Of a stretch of DNA of 64,000 bases, positions 41,094 to 53,290 are shown in pieces. The stretch comes from Hyalella azteca (Eukaryota; Arthropoda; Malacostraca; Amphipoda; Hyalellidae). A model generated the notes under the pieces. It did not search any database and was not told the DNA's origin. It saw only the letters and a list, made by a program, of their open reading frames with translations. The translations under genes and the position numbers were made by a program. Each line of letters begins with the position of its first letter. Position 1 is the first letter of the stretch. Location of the stretch: contig NW_025940812.1 in NCBI RefSeq assembly GCF_000764305.2, positions 1-64,000 on the forward strand, written 5' to 3'.

Positions 41094-43387
41094 GGTGGCA
41101 GTTACGCCTCAAAAGCACGACTATCGAGGGGTACGAGCCGCCAATAAGCCGCTGACAATTTACTCGAGCGCAGAGGTTATTAGCCTATACGACATGAGGG
41201 TGCGAATAGAACGGCTATTAACCGCCCAACGCAACCAAAAGCTGGAACTAGCCAAGAACTCCACCTACGCCGTTATTAGTCCGTTTGCGGAACTCTTTAC
41301 GAGTTGTACAAGTTATGTCCAGAACTACGGTGGAGTTTATTCTTGGAAGTCCAGATCTGGCTCCCTGAATTCGAGTTCGAAACCGTTGCACCCCAACACA
41401 GTACCACTGAGCACACACAATTTGCCCGCAAGGGGTAACTCAGCTAAAATAATGTAACACGATACCTCGTTTATAAGGAGCACAAAATAGGCTGTTAACA
41501 CTCTCTAATTGCAAAAAGCAAAAAATATATAATGTAATACAATAAAGTAATCAGAGTTTTAAACATTTAGCAAACCAATAACAAGTTAATAGTCGAATAA
41601 TCCTCAACTAATTCTAAAGAGACCTAACTCTCCATCGTTCAAGACTACCTAAATGAATGAACGTGCACCGTCGCGAGGCTATGAGCAACTCGACCAATCA
41701 CGTTGGAGCCACAACATTTAGTCTCATTCCAAGACGCTAACAACTAAATCATATGAATTAACAAAATAATATCACAGGTAAAGGAGATTCCATATTACAA
41801 TCACGAAATGAAAATATGCCTACGCATTCCTTAGTCATACAAAATAATATCACAGTAACGAGATTCCATATTCTAGTTATAAAAATATATTCATATATTC
41901 ATATTGAGTCACTAATCTAACAAAAGAACATCATCAAAATAACACGTGGTCAAAACGGTGCTCCTAAAAGTAAAAAATATCACATAATATGCACCTCGTC
42001 ACAATTGTTAATATCAGAACTTAAAATTATCGAAACTATCGGATATCTATTTATTAAAACAGGGCATGGTTAACAGGCTCACGATATCGATTATGTTTAC
42101 TTCAGTTACTGCAATTTTCGTTGACAATCAGATGAGGATCACAGGTGAATTGTACATAATTCAGACATCAAGATGTATAAAAATGCTGGTTTATCATAGT
42201 AATACTCCTGGAATCACTACACATTAAAAAATTAATTACTTAATTCCGCAAGCAGCACAGTGTCACTCATGTCAGTCAGTATCTGAAAACAGACCGGTAA
42301 ATTCATAAAAATGGAATCGTAATACAAAACCTACTTAATAACAAGTGCTATTAACTCTTTTGTTTCTTCGAAAAATCGATGCTAACCTTGTGACGCACAT
42401 GACACACCCAACATGTATACCGTGAATGTTCTCTTACAAACACCGTTACTTGCAGGGTAAAAATATTGCCGGTGCATTCGTGAAACTCAGGTTACCACTA
42501 ACCTAGAATTTGAAAGCAAAGAAAATGACAAATGAACCTATTATAGTTTAATTGAAAAAATTCTGCATATCGTTCGTTCATAACTAAGGTTATGCGAACT
42601 AGTACCATCAACAGAACGATCAAATTAACGGATCGACGGAACCGAAAGTCAACATGGTTTGCCGTTTCTCGAACGCAAGAGAATAAATCGAACGGTCGCA
42701 TCAAGACTTGTGTGTTGTGAATATCCATTTTCACGGGTCTTGGGGTGCGAGCTTCGTTAGCTTTCATTTATTTCGTTTTAAATTTAGATTAGATACCTGA
42801 TAAACCGCGACATTAATGGATCAAATTTCGCGGCAAAATGTCCAAATGACTTATAAACTGCAAATTTACGCTATAAGTTAGTTTTTTAGTGCCTAATTTA
42901 TGACAGTGAAATTGGGTTGATAGAAATTATTCTATATTACCAGTCCTAAAATGATTTCTCATTATTTACGTTTTGTTGTAGAACGCATTAAGCAAAATAA
43001 TATAAAACAACGCATTTTGATCTTCACAGAATATGGCAAACAAATGCACTGAAGAAAAAGTGAAGCATTCTAAACTAGTGCGATACTCTCAATGTAAATC
43101 AATTAAATGGGCAAGCTCCGTGAATATCACACTGAATTAATAAACAATATTATGCTCCTTGGCTTAGTTTGCAGGAGTAAAAGACGTGCATTGGAAATTA
43201 TAAAAACCCACTGAGGAGCCAAATATGACTGAAAATCCGAGCTAAAGATGATTTAGTAATGTTCGTTTTGTATGGTGATGATCTTTATATTGTAATCGAT
43301 TTTTATCGATATTGCAAGGATTGGTTGTTCATGGAGCGGCAGAAGGAGGTAAATGTCCTTTCCGGCATAAAAAAAATAACCGTTCTT
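41094..43387. other. Spacer between satellite and IR copy 4
   Basis: The first 360 bp are GC-richer and open in one frame (to 41457), perhaps the flank of a larger element that carries the satellite. The rest is AT-rich. From about 42960 the sequence aligns loosely with the DNA upstream of copy 3 (26640-26960), including ATATCACACT(G/A)AAT.AATAAA, which marks the start of the duplicated unit. Confidence 0.45.
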
Positions 43388-43540
43388 AATATTCAGCATC
43401 TTGGTGCAATAATAATGATCGATATCTCACACAAACGAAACAAATGTCACGTTCCTCTATATAAACGGTGTATCAAATCCACAAAATTGTTCCATACGAA
43501 CATTCGCTCAACCATTTGTAGAGAAGTGCTGTGTTGAGCA
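43388..43540 (+). promoter_or_regulatory. Conserved promoter module of IR copy 4
   Basis: Third copy of the module, with AATATTCAGCATCTTGG, ATCGATATCTCACAC, AACAAATGTCACGTTCCTC and the box TATATAAAC at 43458-43466. After the box the sequence diverges from copy 3, and the donor position reads TTTGTAGAG instead of GGTAAGG, so splicing of the first exon may be altered. The next acceptor, at 43813, is intact. Confidence 0.5.
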
Positions 43541-45342
43541 GCAGGATTGTTCGCTACTAAGCCACGGCTATCTCTAGTGCGCGTAAGTTACAAATGTAAA
43601 GATGATGACACATTTTAGAACTGATGCGATGTTAAATCTCATCTCACCTCGTAAACTATAAAATCCATTCGCGATATATGTTTTGGTAACATTCATTGGC
43701 AGTTGATGGAATTTGACTGTAATGTATGTAAGCGATTCAGCCGAAAACCACCTTGAATATATTTTACGCGTATTAACCCAATAATTTTTACATAATTTTC
43801 ACTCATCATGCAGATGGAGCGATGGACCATCCCCAACTCCCCCACCGGCAAGAGTTTCGAGGCCTTCGAGCCCACGCCGGGATGCATCACCGCCGCCGTG
43901 ACTCCCGTAACTACTGAAATTCAGATTAGTAGCAAAAATTAAATTCAAATTTTATGGGTCAAATTATCATTATTATTAAACGAGAATCAAATTACTACTG
44001 TAGACATTACACACAATATGGAATTGAGAATTCTACAATTGCAATATCAAAACATTATTAGATATTACGAGTTTTGTGTTCCTGTTTTGGCTTAGATGCT
44101 CAACAACGTATCACATTTTTACAGATAAATAAGAAGAGAGATCCTTACGCCGTATAAAATACCGTTTCCTTGTCTGTTTATGTAAGATAAAAACATGCCA
44201 TGTGCTTCAAATACCGACCTGCATTGATCATGCATCTTAATGCATCAGTTTAAACTGTAGTTTCACCTCAACCCACACGTCTGGAATTTCATGCATATAT
44301 GGTAGAACCGTAGAAGGTCTCACCAATCCACTTGCAGCCACGATCTTAATACAGACATATGCTTATAAGTGCACAACATCACATCGTTGGAGTTTATATG
44401 TTTTATCTGTGTCTTCAAATAAAATAGTTTAGGTAATTTGATATCTCGTGATAGCGTTATATCAGTAGATCAAGTATAACGAGGTTAAACAAGGAAAAAA
44501 GTAAATGCTTATGATAAAAGATGACGGGGAACACTTGAAAAGATTCAAAACACTGTTTTTTTTTCTTGCAAAATTTTAACAGCAGACTACCGTGCGCGAA
44601 AATATCATTAAGTCTGTTTCTTTCGCTTGCTGCCTCGAACGTTTCTACGCTTCCCAAATGCTCATGTTAAATGGTTTGTGATGACTGCTTCAATTAAACA
44701 AGATTTTTAGGGCCACGCAGCTTAATCCTCGATCAGTTATAAACTCGCATAATATAAGTATAACAGGACATAATATAACAGATGATTACAGCCAGATTTG
44801 AACATCACGCCGCCTTTTATTTTTAAATTTAGGTTTAAATCTGTAACACGTAAATTTTGTCGCTCTATTGATTATTTATATTTCGATTGATTTATGATTT
44901 GTCGCTCTATTTGGTAGTCAACGTATTAGGCTCAATAATAATATTGTGAATTTTCAATTCATTTTCTCTGTTCATAGACTTTTTCATGAAACTAGAAGAA
45001 ACTAGCTGATATTCCTGCCCTAATAATTATCCGAGAAGTTCTTAGCTGACTTTCACACACAAATTACAGTTTTGTAAAATAATATCTACTGCCCAAAAAT
45101 ATTCGTTGGACTAAATGCCGCCACTCTTATTATAACCTTGCTTATGTTTTACCATGCTTATGTAGTTCGGCATGGCGGTACAAATTGCTCATTTGGACAC
45201 TTTTATAATTTTTATAACAATGGCCATTTTATCATCGCCATCCTGAGTGAAATCTTTTGTGTCGTTATCATTCATGACAGCTGTCTTGATACCTTGATTT
45301 GAATGCAAATTCTTAAGGATTTTGCATAAAACAATTTTTTAA

Positions 45343-46105
45343 AAGGCCAGTTCACACGCTCAGTTTTACACATCGATTTGCCTGCGCAGTTCTAATCGTT
45401 GCAGTTAAAACGTTGCGTGTAGACGGTAAAACTGCGCAGTTTTGAAGCCGGCGGGAAAACTGCACAGTTGCAGCGATATCTGGGCTACAGAGCATATATA
45501 GATTTCGATAAACTGCGCAGATAAGTCGGAACGTGTAGACGGTAGCACCGTTTTCCGATTCAATTTGTGCTCAGTTTCAATGATTCTGGCGACAATTGCA
45601 GAACTTCGGTAATGTTCACGGGAATTTTTCGCTCTATACGAATGTTTTTCTTGCATTTGGCGAGTAAAATTCAAAAATTATAGCATCAAGGAAAAAAGGT
45701 GGAGACATATGAAAGCTTAGTAGAAAAATTCGGAGAAATCGACGAAAGCACAAACAGAGAAACAGCTGTATAAAATTAATAATTTGTGGAGTTTTTACCG
45801 TAAATAATTGGGAAAAAATTAATAAAATTATTACATCTGGAGCTGGAGAAGATGACATCTCCAAGCAATCTCTCTGGTATTTTGATTCCTCGCATTTCCT
45901 AAATGATTCAATCTTTTTATTAACAAGGCACAATGCCAAAATTGACTAAAATACTGCCTCCTCCATGACGAGATCGCGCAAAACCGAGCAAACTACACGG
46001 AAAAGTCGGCACCGTGTGGACGCGCTAAAAATTGCAATAATTTCATTCCGACTTAAGACTGCGCAGACAAATCGTTGTGTAAAACTGAGCGTGTGAATCG
46101 GCCTT
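45343..46105. mobile_element. 763-bp Harbinger-like MITE with about 48-bp terminal inverted repeats
   Basis: The left end AAGGCCAGTTCACACGCTCA and onward to TGCGCAGT (45343-45390) is mirrored by the right end (46058-46105) with four mismatches. The flanks are TAA on the left and TAC on the right, close to the 3-bp TWA target duplication of PIF/Harbinger elements. AACTGCGCAG-type words recur inside, so the arms extend as sub-repeats. No transposase is visible. It sits in the first long intron of IR copy 4. Confidence 0.75.
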
Positions 46106-48214
46106 TACACGTGACCATTTGCTTGTTCCTGCGAGACAGCGTTCTAGCTCCATGCGAAGGCTACAACTCAAATAATTTTTCATGCATTTTTCGCACTATT
46201 TCCTGTATAATATGAAATTAAATTATTTTATTTATTTTAAAATGAAAGACTGAATCACTAATTTTTGAGAGAGATTTCGAACAAAATGATGGGAATTTTA
46301 ATCAACTGCAGCTTGACAAAACATACTTCAGAGTGTTAGCGGTAAAATCGTAGCCAAAACGATTGAGTTATTTAAACAAGTAAGGAGATTTTATTAACGC
46401 CCATGAAGCAAAGAAGAAAACTGAAATTGATAGTTTCTAAATATGTAAAATGAGTGGAGACACGGAAAACAATCTTTTGTGTTCTATCATCAAAATTTGC
46501 GAGAGCTCAAGTCATTATTAGTCTTGCATTCCCACAGTTTAATTAGGGCCCAAATTTGACGCCATGAGTGTCTTCTTTTTTGCTTGTGAAAATCTGAGAG
46601 CCCTAGCATATCGGAATTCCGGTTGATGTTATTACAGGATTCAGTGTCCTCCACGTTTTCTGGTGTGAGACAGCTTAACATTCCTACAGCTCACCTAACA
46701 GTTCTGGCGTCTTTTGAAACAGTGCAATTATATACATACGCTGCACAGGTCGCAGAGTCTCGACTATCTCGTCGCATATTCTGGTGATCGCATTATGGTT
46801 GTTTTCACCGCGCAAAGGATTGGCAGTTGGACAAAATAGATGTTGTAGCTTCTTGGTTTTTCAGGTCTAATTAATAGTTTCTTGGCAGGATGAAAGTGAC
46901 TGGACGAACTTTCAATCGAATTCATTGCGTCTTCAATTGCGATTTATATTAACTTCAACTTCAATATATGAATGGCGAGAAATGGCGGTGCAGAGAAATG
47001 GCGGTGCAACTCGTCGTGAACTCGACACGTATTCAATGCAAATTTTCATCATTAACAGAGCTGGCGTCATCAATAATGAATACAAAAGTAAGAACGACGG
47101 CGATTCTGAACAGTCAAAGGGCTCCGGCTGCTTGTTGAGGAGGGCCGGCTATGTTAGGTTAAGATATGTATTGTGCTGGCCCATGTTTGGCAGCGAGGTT
47201 TCAAAATGTTTTTTAGCTAATTCCGACTTTAGACAAATCGGAATTTGTGAGACTAGAAATCACCAAGTCATAAAAGGCAGTGACTAGTAATTGTTTAAAA
47301 TTGTTCGTATTTATTGCAGTGGTCGCAAGCTTTCGTGAATTTCGATACGAAGCCCATCTCCGGCGTCCACATTGAGGTCTTCAGGATGGTAATGCAGTAT
47401 CTAGGATGGTGGTACGTTTTTCTAATAAAAAGGTGGCAAACTATATCTGTATCAATTCGTTGGTGGGATATTTTATTACTATTGATCAGAAAATTGACAA
47501 CAATTTGTTCTTTCTTTGGCTGATCTTGAATTATCTGATCTCTCTCTTTGTACATATCACATTTAATCACGAAATATGTAGTCCGTGATTTTGTATCCAT
47601 CATGAGTAAAAAATGCAAGTTACGCTTACAAATACTTTAGGAATAGTGAGAAAATTTCACATACATATTCATACAAGTTGTTTCTTGTATTTAAATTCCT
47701 ATCTATTTCTATATAATTAGAACAATTCACTATATATTTTCCAAATTTGTATATATATTTTGCATTTATATATATTTTTCAAAATTATAATCAATTATAA
47801 ATATCGAATTTTCCTAATATTCATGTATGCTCTGTCCAGTTACCACTTGGTGGTGCCACCGGACAATGTGCTTGGCAGGAGGGTAAACGACACCTACTAC
47901 AGTGGAGCCTTGGGGATGGTGGCACGAAGGGTGAGGGCTAAATCTTAATGTATAGTCAGATCTGTATTATTTTAAAGAGTAAAACACCAATTTGTATAGG
48001 AAACTGGTTCATGAGTACGAAATTCTCTCGTACAAGTTGATTTGTCGAGATATTTATATTTGATGTACGAAGAAGAGGCCGCCTTTGGCTGGTGGAGGCT
48101 GAGCGATTAAGATCGCTAAGGTGGGGACATCGAGTTGGCTGTAGATAGCCTGAGATGTCTAGTATCACCGACGAGGTAAACATGGACTCATCTTCAATAC
48201 CGACGCCATTAAAT

Positions 48215-48400
48215 TATTGTTTAAAAAATAATAGAATTGAAATCAAAGATTGTTTCTGTCAAAAATTCGCTAAAAATATGCCAACAAAGAATTTTCGCGG
48301 TATATTTCCAGAAAATATTTCGAAGTTTACCTTCTTAGTCGGCTCGAAAATCCTAGAATAAAAGTACAATCAAGTAGCATAACTAAAATTAACATAACAC
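48215..48400 (-). mobile_element. Penelope-like element end fragment (relic)
   Basis: Aligned with 5310-5500 and 56085-56200: TCGGCTCGAAAAT followed by GAATAAAAGTACAATCA matches the 5310-5500 copy closely. The hammerhead-like core is badly decayed here, although CGAAA on the minus strand is kept. It lies in the intron between exons 3 and 4 of IR copy 4. Confidence 0.4.
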
Positions 48401-49943
48401 ACATTTAAACCTATATTGGTAAATAAAAGTCATGAACAGGGTAAATAATCAAATAATCACAAGCAAACAAACCTTTCAACCCATAGTTTCAAATGAATGA
48501 GAACTATAACAGCTGTCAAACTAAGTTTTTGCATAAGAATATACAGGAAAACTAAAACCTGTAAGGCTGATACACCGGATAAGGAAATTAAAATTTTCAA
48601 CCCGCTATTAGATAATGTAAGTTTCAGTGCTGGCAGTGTGTGCGTCCGTCGGAACGAGTACGATTTACTAGACTTTTAATTTGTTAACATCCTTTATGCT
48701 CCGCTAGTCTAGAGTAGCTGTTTAGTGACGTCGTACCTACGTTGTTAATGCAATGCTTACAACCGTATTAAATATTACAGGTGCTTGCACTTGGACTGGG
48801 ATAATTTGTTTATAAAGAAATAAACAAACATCAAAATTAGTCATCAACAAAGCATGAAATTAAACATTCGAAAAGTATTTGATGGACGACTTATGTCTGT
48901 GTTCTGTACTTCGCTGTTAAACTGGCACCTGATTTAGTACAGTGCATCAGCTGGCAGCATTAAATTACTCTGAATAATAACCGTAGTTGCAAATATTGCA
49001 ATATATTAGAAATAATGTAGTGATACTAGTAAATTTTTTAGATGTTTTTTGTTTACGTTTTACTGTTCTTTTTCTGGCATTTTACCAATAATAGGCCTAT
49101 TATTCACCAAATCAAGAACATAAAAAGTTTAATAAGTGACGATAGTCTATTTGAACCGCGGTACAGTGGATGTATGAAGCGTGGAAACAAAATGAAGCGA
49201 ATTTTGAAAACAAAAAATTATCTACAAAAATAACAAATGGCTAGTCATCAGATTCAGAAAGCAAATGGTAAGTTGCTGACAAATTAAGGAGCAGCTTCAT
49301 GGCATCAAATTTTTCTAAATGATATTGAAAACATGAAGCTGGACATAATTAAGCTTAACTTGCTCAGTTATGGTAGATACGTTATAATCGAATGTGTTTT
49401 TTAATTTTAATTCTGCAATTTGTTATTATTCACTAATTGAGCAGAAAATTTGATAATTGAAAGTTGGATATAAAAAAACATACAATAATCGTAATTGTGC
49501 GTTAGTCTCATTTTGTACGGATAATCAATGTACTGTACACCATATACAGGAGGTTGATCTGATGCTAGGCCCCGTCGCTGTGCAAATCTTCAGGTCCGAA
49601 ATTTTGAACTACTCTCCACCCTACATGTTACCCGATCACTACTTGATCTACCGCCGCATCACTCGCATCCAACCCGACGTCCTGATTTTCACCAGACCTT
49701 TTGGCCTAGAGGTACACAAAAATACTGTATATTCTTCTTTGGAACTAAGATTAGTTTGGGAAGAATACAAAGACATTAATAATGGAAGTCAGCAAGAAAT
49801 TCGATCATTTATTTGAGTTGAATCAGACCAAAGACTACGACATGAGAATTTAGACTGATGCAGGTATACATGAACGAGTAAGACGTAATCTTCTATTCAG
49901 CACAACGAAAAAAGGAAAATTCTAGATGCTTAGAGTGATTAGT

Positions 49944-49962
49944 AGTAGTAGTAGTATTAGCT
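49944..49962. repeat. AGT microsatellite
   Basis: (AGT)n run in the intron before the M1 exon of copy 4. The duplicate at 63267-63283 has the same run with different length, which supports the shared origin of the two segments. Confidence 0.7.
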
Positions 49963-52900
49963 TGGTTAGTTTCGAATAAGTTCAATTTGTTAATTCAGTC
50001 CTAAGCTATCTCAATTGATGTTGGACAATTTATCCTCAGGTTTGGGTTTGCGTGCTAGCGTCACTTCTTTTGGTTGGAGCTTTGACGAGTTCACTGCATC
50101 TGGTGCAATCCTACTTGAAGTACGTTAACGAGAAAATAAATTGACCTCAATTGAAGTCAATAAATGTCGGTCTGCTCTATAAATCATACCATATAACATT
50201 GAAGACTTAGGACAAGTCTGCATTTGTCCTTTTATAATTGTACGCCAGAAAATAATTAGGAATGCTTTAAATGTATCATTTGAGAAGGGCTTTAAAATGA
50301 CAGACGCTTTTCTTATTTTTCCTTACGCTGAATTTTAATTAGAAAAATACAGCAGTAAATTTTGTTATTTCCAAAATATTAACATTCTGTACCACCAATG
50401 CACAGAACTGGCAACCATGATTTGTCACGACGAGGTCGACACTCCAAGTATGAAATGGGAACCCGTGGCTACACCTGGGCGCTGAAAATATTCCTGAGTC
50501 AAGGTTGTTATTTCTTCGTTATTTTATGAAGAAATATTTTAAAAGTTTGAGGCTTGGTTAGCATGAATGTATTAGAGGTAAATAGCCAGGTTACGGCTCT
50601 AGAAGGGTTCAGTCTGCAATTTACTTTCATCGCAATGTTTTTCGCAGATCTGGCTGACACTCCTGGTAAAGGTTCGGGTCGAATACTTGGTACTTTCTGG
50701 CTCTTCATTTGCTTCATGATCGCTTCATTTTACCGATGTAACCTCCAAGCCATCCTCGTCAACGAGAAGGTAGCTGTCCTATACATTTGTACACAATTTA
50801 TTTGCTCAAGAAAGCCCTAAACAATTGCAGTGAATGGCCATAACAGATCAGTATGTGTTTTTTCTAATTTGGAATTTATTCATCAGCTCATAGTGATATT
50901 AACGTACCTCGCATTTTCTCCAGATTAGGCTTCCGTTCAACTCCCTCTCGGAATTTCTAAACCAAGAGGAGTTCAAGTTATCATGGATCAACGGCACGGT
51001 TTATGGCGATTCTTATCAAGTACGTAATTCAATTTTCAAGTTCAATTTTTATTGTTCTTTGGGTAAATCTTAGATACTTCCATAATTTACAATGAAGTAA
51101 ATCGTTAAATTTGAATTCGTGAAATCAGCCAAATATCGCTTCAGTTAGCAAGATTGGAGGAACAAGGAAGAATTGTTGATTGAGGTTCTGGGTAACTTCA
51201 TTGATATGAAAAAAATCTTGGCCGGCGCTGTTGTAATTTATCTCATATGTTACAGAAAGTGCATTTAAACCGGCAATCTTTGTTTAAACGTGTCTGGAGC
51301 TGCTACTCAAGAACACGTTATATTTTACTGGTGAATATATACACAGGAGTATATTGAACATTTAGTCCAGCTTTGGTCGATGTGCAGCTAGCATCAGTGA
51401 TCGACCCGAATTCCTTCCGCGCTCGACTTTGGGCGAAGAGGAGCGGCATCCAGGCCGATCCTGACGGAGTCGTTGAACTTGTTCTCCGCGAAAAAGTCGC
51501 AGGTAAATTATCCCGTTTATTCTATTTGCGATTGAGAGCCACAATGTGTACTAATATCAACAACAAATCTGTATGTTAAGACTGTGGAATAAATTGTGGC
51601 TAATGCCTGCCAAATGATTTCAAGTATCACCGGTACGCGTTTGAAAAGGTAGCTAATTCATTAATTAGGGTCCTTGATACGAACAATAATTGAAGTTTAC
51701 TTTTCCGAGGAAAATTTATAGATAATTTAAAAATAGTGCGTACTGTTTTGAATCCTTTCTGAAAATTTTAGAAACGAGCAGGGTAAATTAACGCTATTAC
51801 GGATTGATACAATTTGAAAATATTCTGATCCAACTACAATTAGCGATAAATTCCAAATTTCCCTCACAGTTGTTGCACAGGACGTGCTGCTGAAGGGCCA
51901 CATGGCGGCCGACTTTTCGAAGGTAGGCACATGGAGCCATCAGCCATTCCTCGTTTACGTGTCTTGCTCCTGGAATGCGTTACGTTTATTCAAACTTATC
52001 AGCTTAGGATACAGTTCATAATTTCTATTACTTATCCTAGAAGTATTTTCTCGATACGTAACAGCATTTTGCTATAAGAACTCTACATTATTTAGCTTGC
52101 AAATTTTTATACTAACAATTACCCTACCAACTGTACTGAAGTGACGCAATTTCATAGTCAACATCAAAATATAAAATTATGATGAATTGGGAAAAACCTG
52201 CCGTTGAACCTGTTTCTACTCACAGGTAGGCGATTGCCGTTTGGCTTTAGTCCCGACGGGTTTGGAGCCCAACTACATGACGTATGGATACCCCAAGAAC
52301 TCGCCACTCCAGGATGCCATGGACCAAATGTACTTAAAGATTTGGTCTAAGTATGATAAAATAAGTTCTCACCTCATAAAAATTGAAATTTACAACTTTT
52401 TAGCCACAGCGATGCATACAGTTCTGTGTGGTTGAACAGTGATATAATTTCTGTTGAACATGCATTTTTCTGTAATGTTTCGTTCAGGCTAGAAGCTCAC
52501 TAGGTCAGACCACACCGTTGAGTAGAGTAACTTCGTCCAAACTCCTTGAGAAGCACCACGTGATCCGCGGTCTGGTCGAACTCACTTAGGGCACGAAAAC
52601 GAGGTTTCCTAAAAAAGGGACTCTTCTTCATCTATGGAGTAGGTAAGACCTGAAACATGAAATATATATGTGTATAGTATTTGTTAAAAACTTTTGGAAA
52701 ACTAAATTTCCTACTTAAGTTTCATTGATTGTTCTTCGACATTGATATAATTGATTGCGCACTGAATGTTAAGAAATATTAATTGAATTTGCTTTCTTGA
52801 TAATTTAAATAGAGAGATTTCCACGAGATTTTAATCTACGGTAAAGGAGCTATTCAAAACACAAGCTATTGTCAATAATTTGACGACTAGACTAAACAAA

Positions 52901-53086
52901 ATTTTAAAGACTGGAAACTTCAAACTCGCAAAAAAGAATGACTGATGAGTACGAGTGAAAGCATGTATGTATAGAGTCACGTTGTTATGTTCTTTTCTTT
53001 AATTATACTTTCTCACTCTTTTTCAACATTTACGTTAATTTAATTCCAATCTCTGGCTTTCATCCCTGATTAAGTGATTAATCGTA

Positions 53087-53290
53087 GAGCATTACTGGTA
53101 GCGTGGTTAACTCATCTCGGCTCTTTTAGCGATCACGGCACCTCAGAGGTTAGTTTCAAAGGAAGCTGGGCAAGGTGGCCCAGTGAATACTAGGATTGAA
53201 AGAGCGAGCTATGGGTTCGATCGCAGCTTCTTGCGAGAGTTCTGGTTAACTCTGATAGGTAGCCGGGTGGTTAAGGTTCTTATGTACTGA
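53087..53290 (+). mobile_element. Possible tRNA-derived SINE
   Basis: The sequence has a GGCCCAGTGAATACTAGG stretch like a polymerase III A box, followed about 35 bp later by GGGTTCGATCGC, which fits the B box. A similar but weaker GGTAGCGTGGTTAACTC stretch precedes it. No tRNA cloverleaf can be closed, so it is more likely a SINE head than a tRNA gene. It lies in the broken intron 12 of IR copy 4. Confidence 0.4.

Noticed and set aside
53187..53250. tRNA gene
   Set aside because: Only box-like segments are present; acceptor and anticodon stems do not pair.
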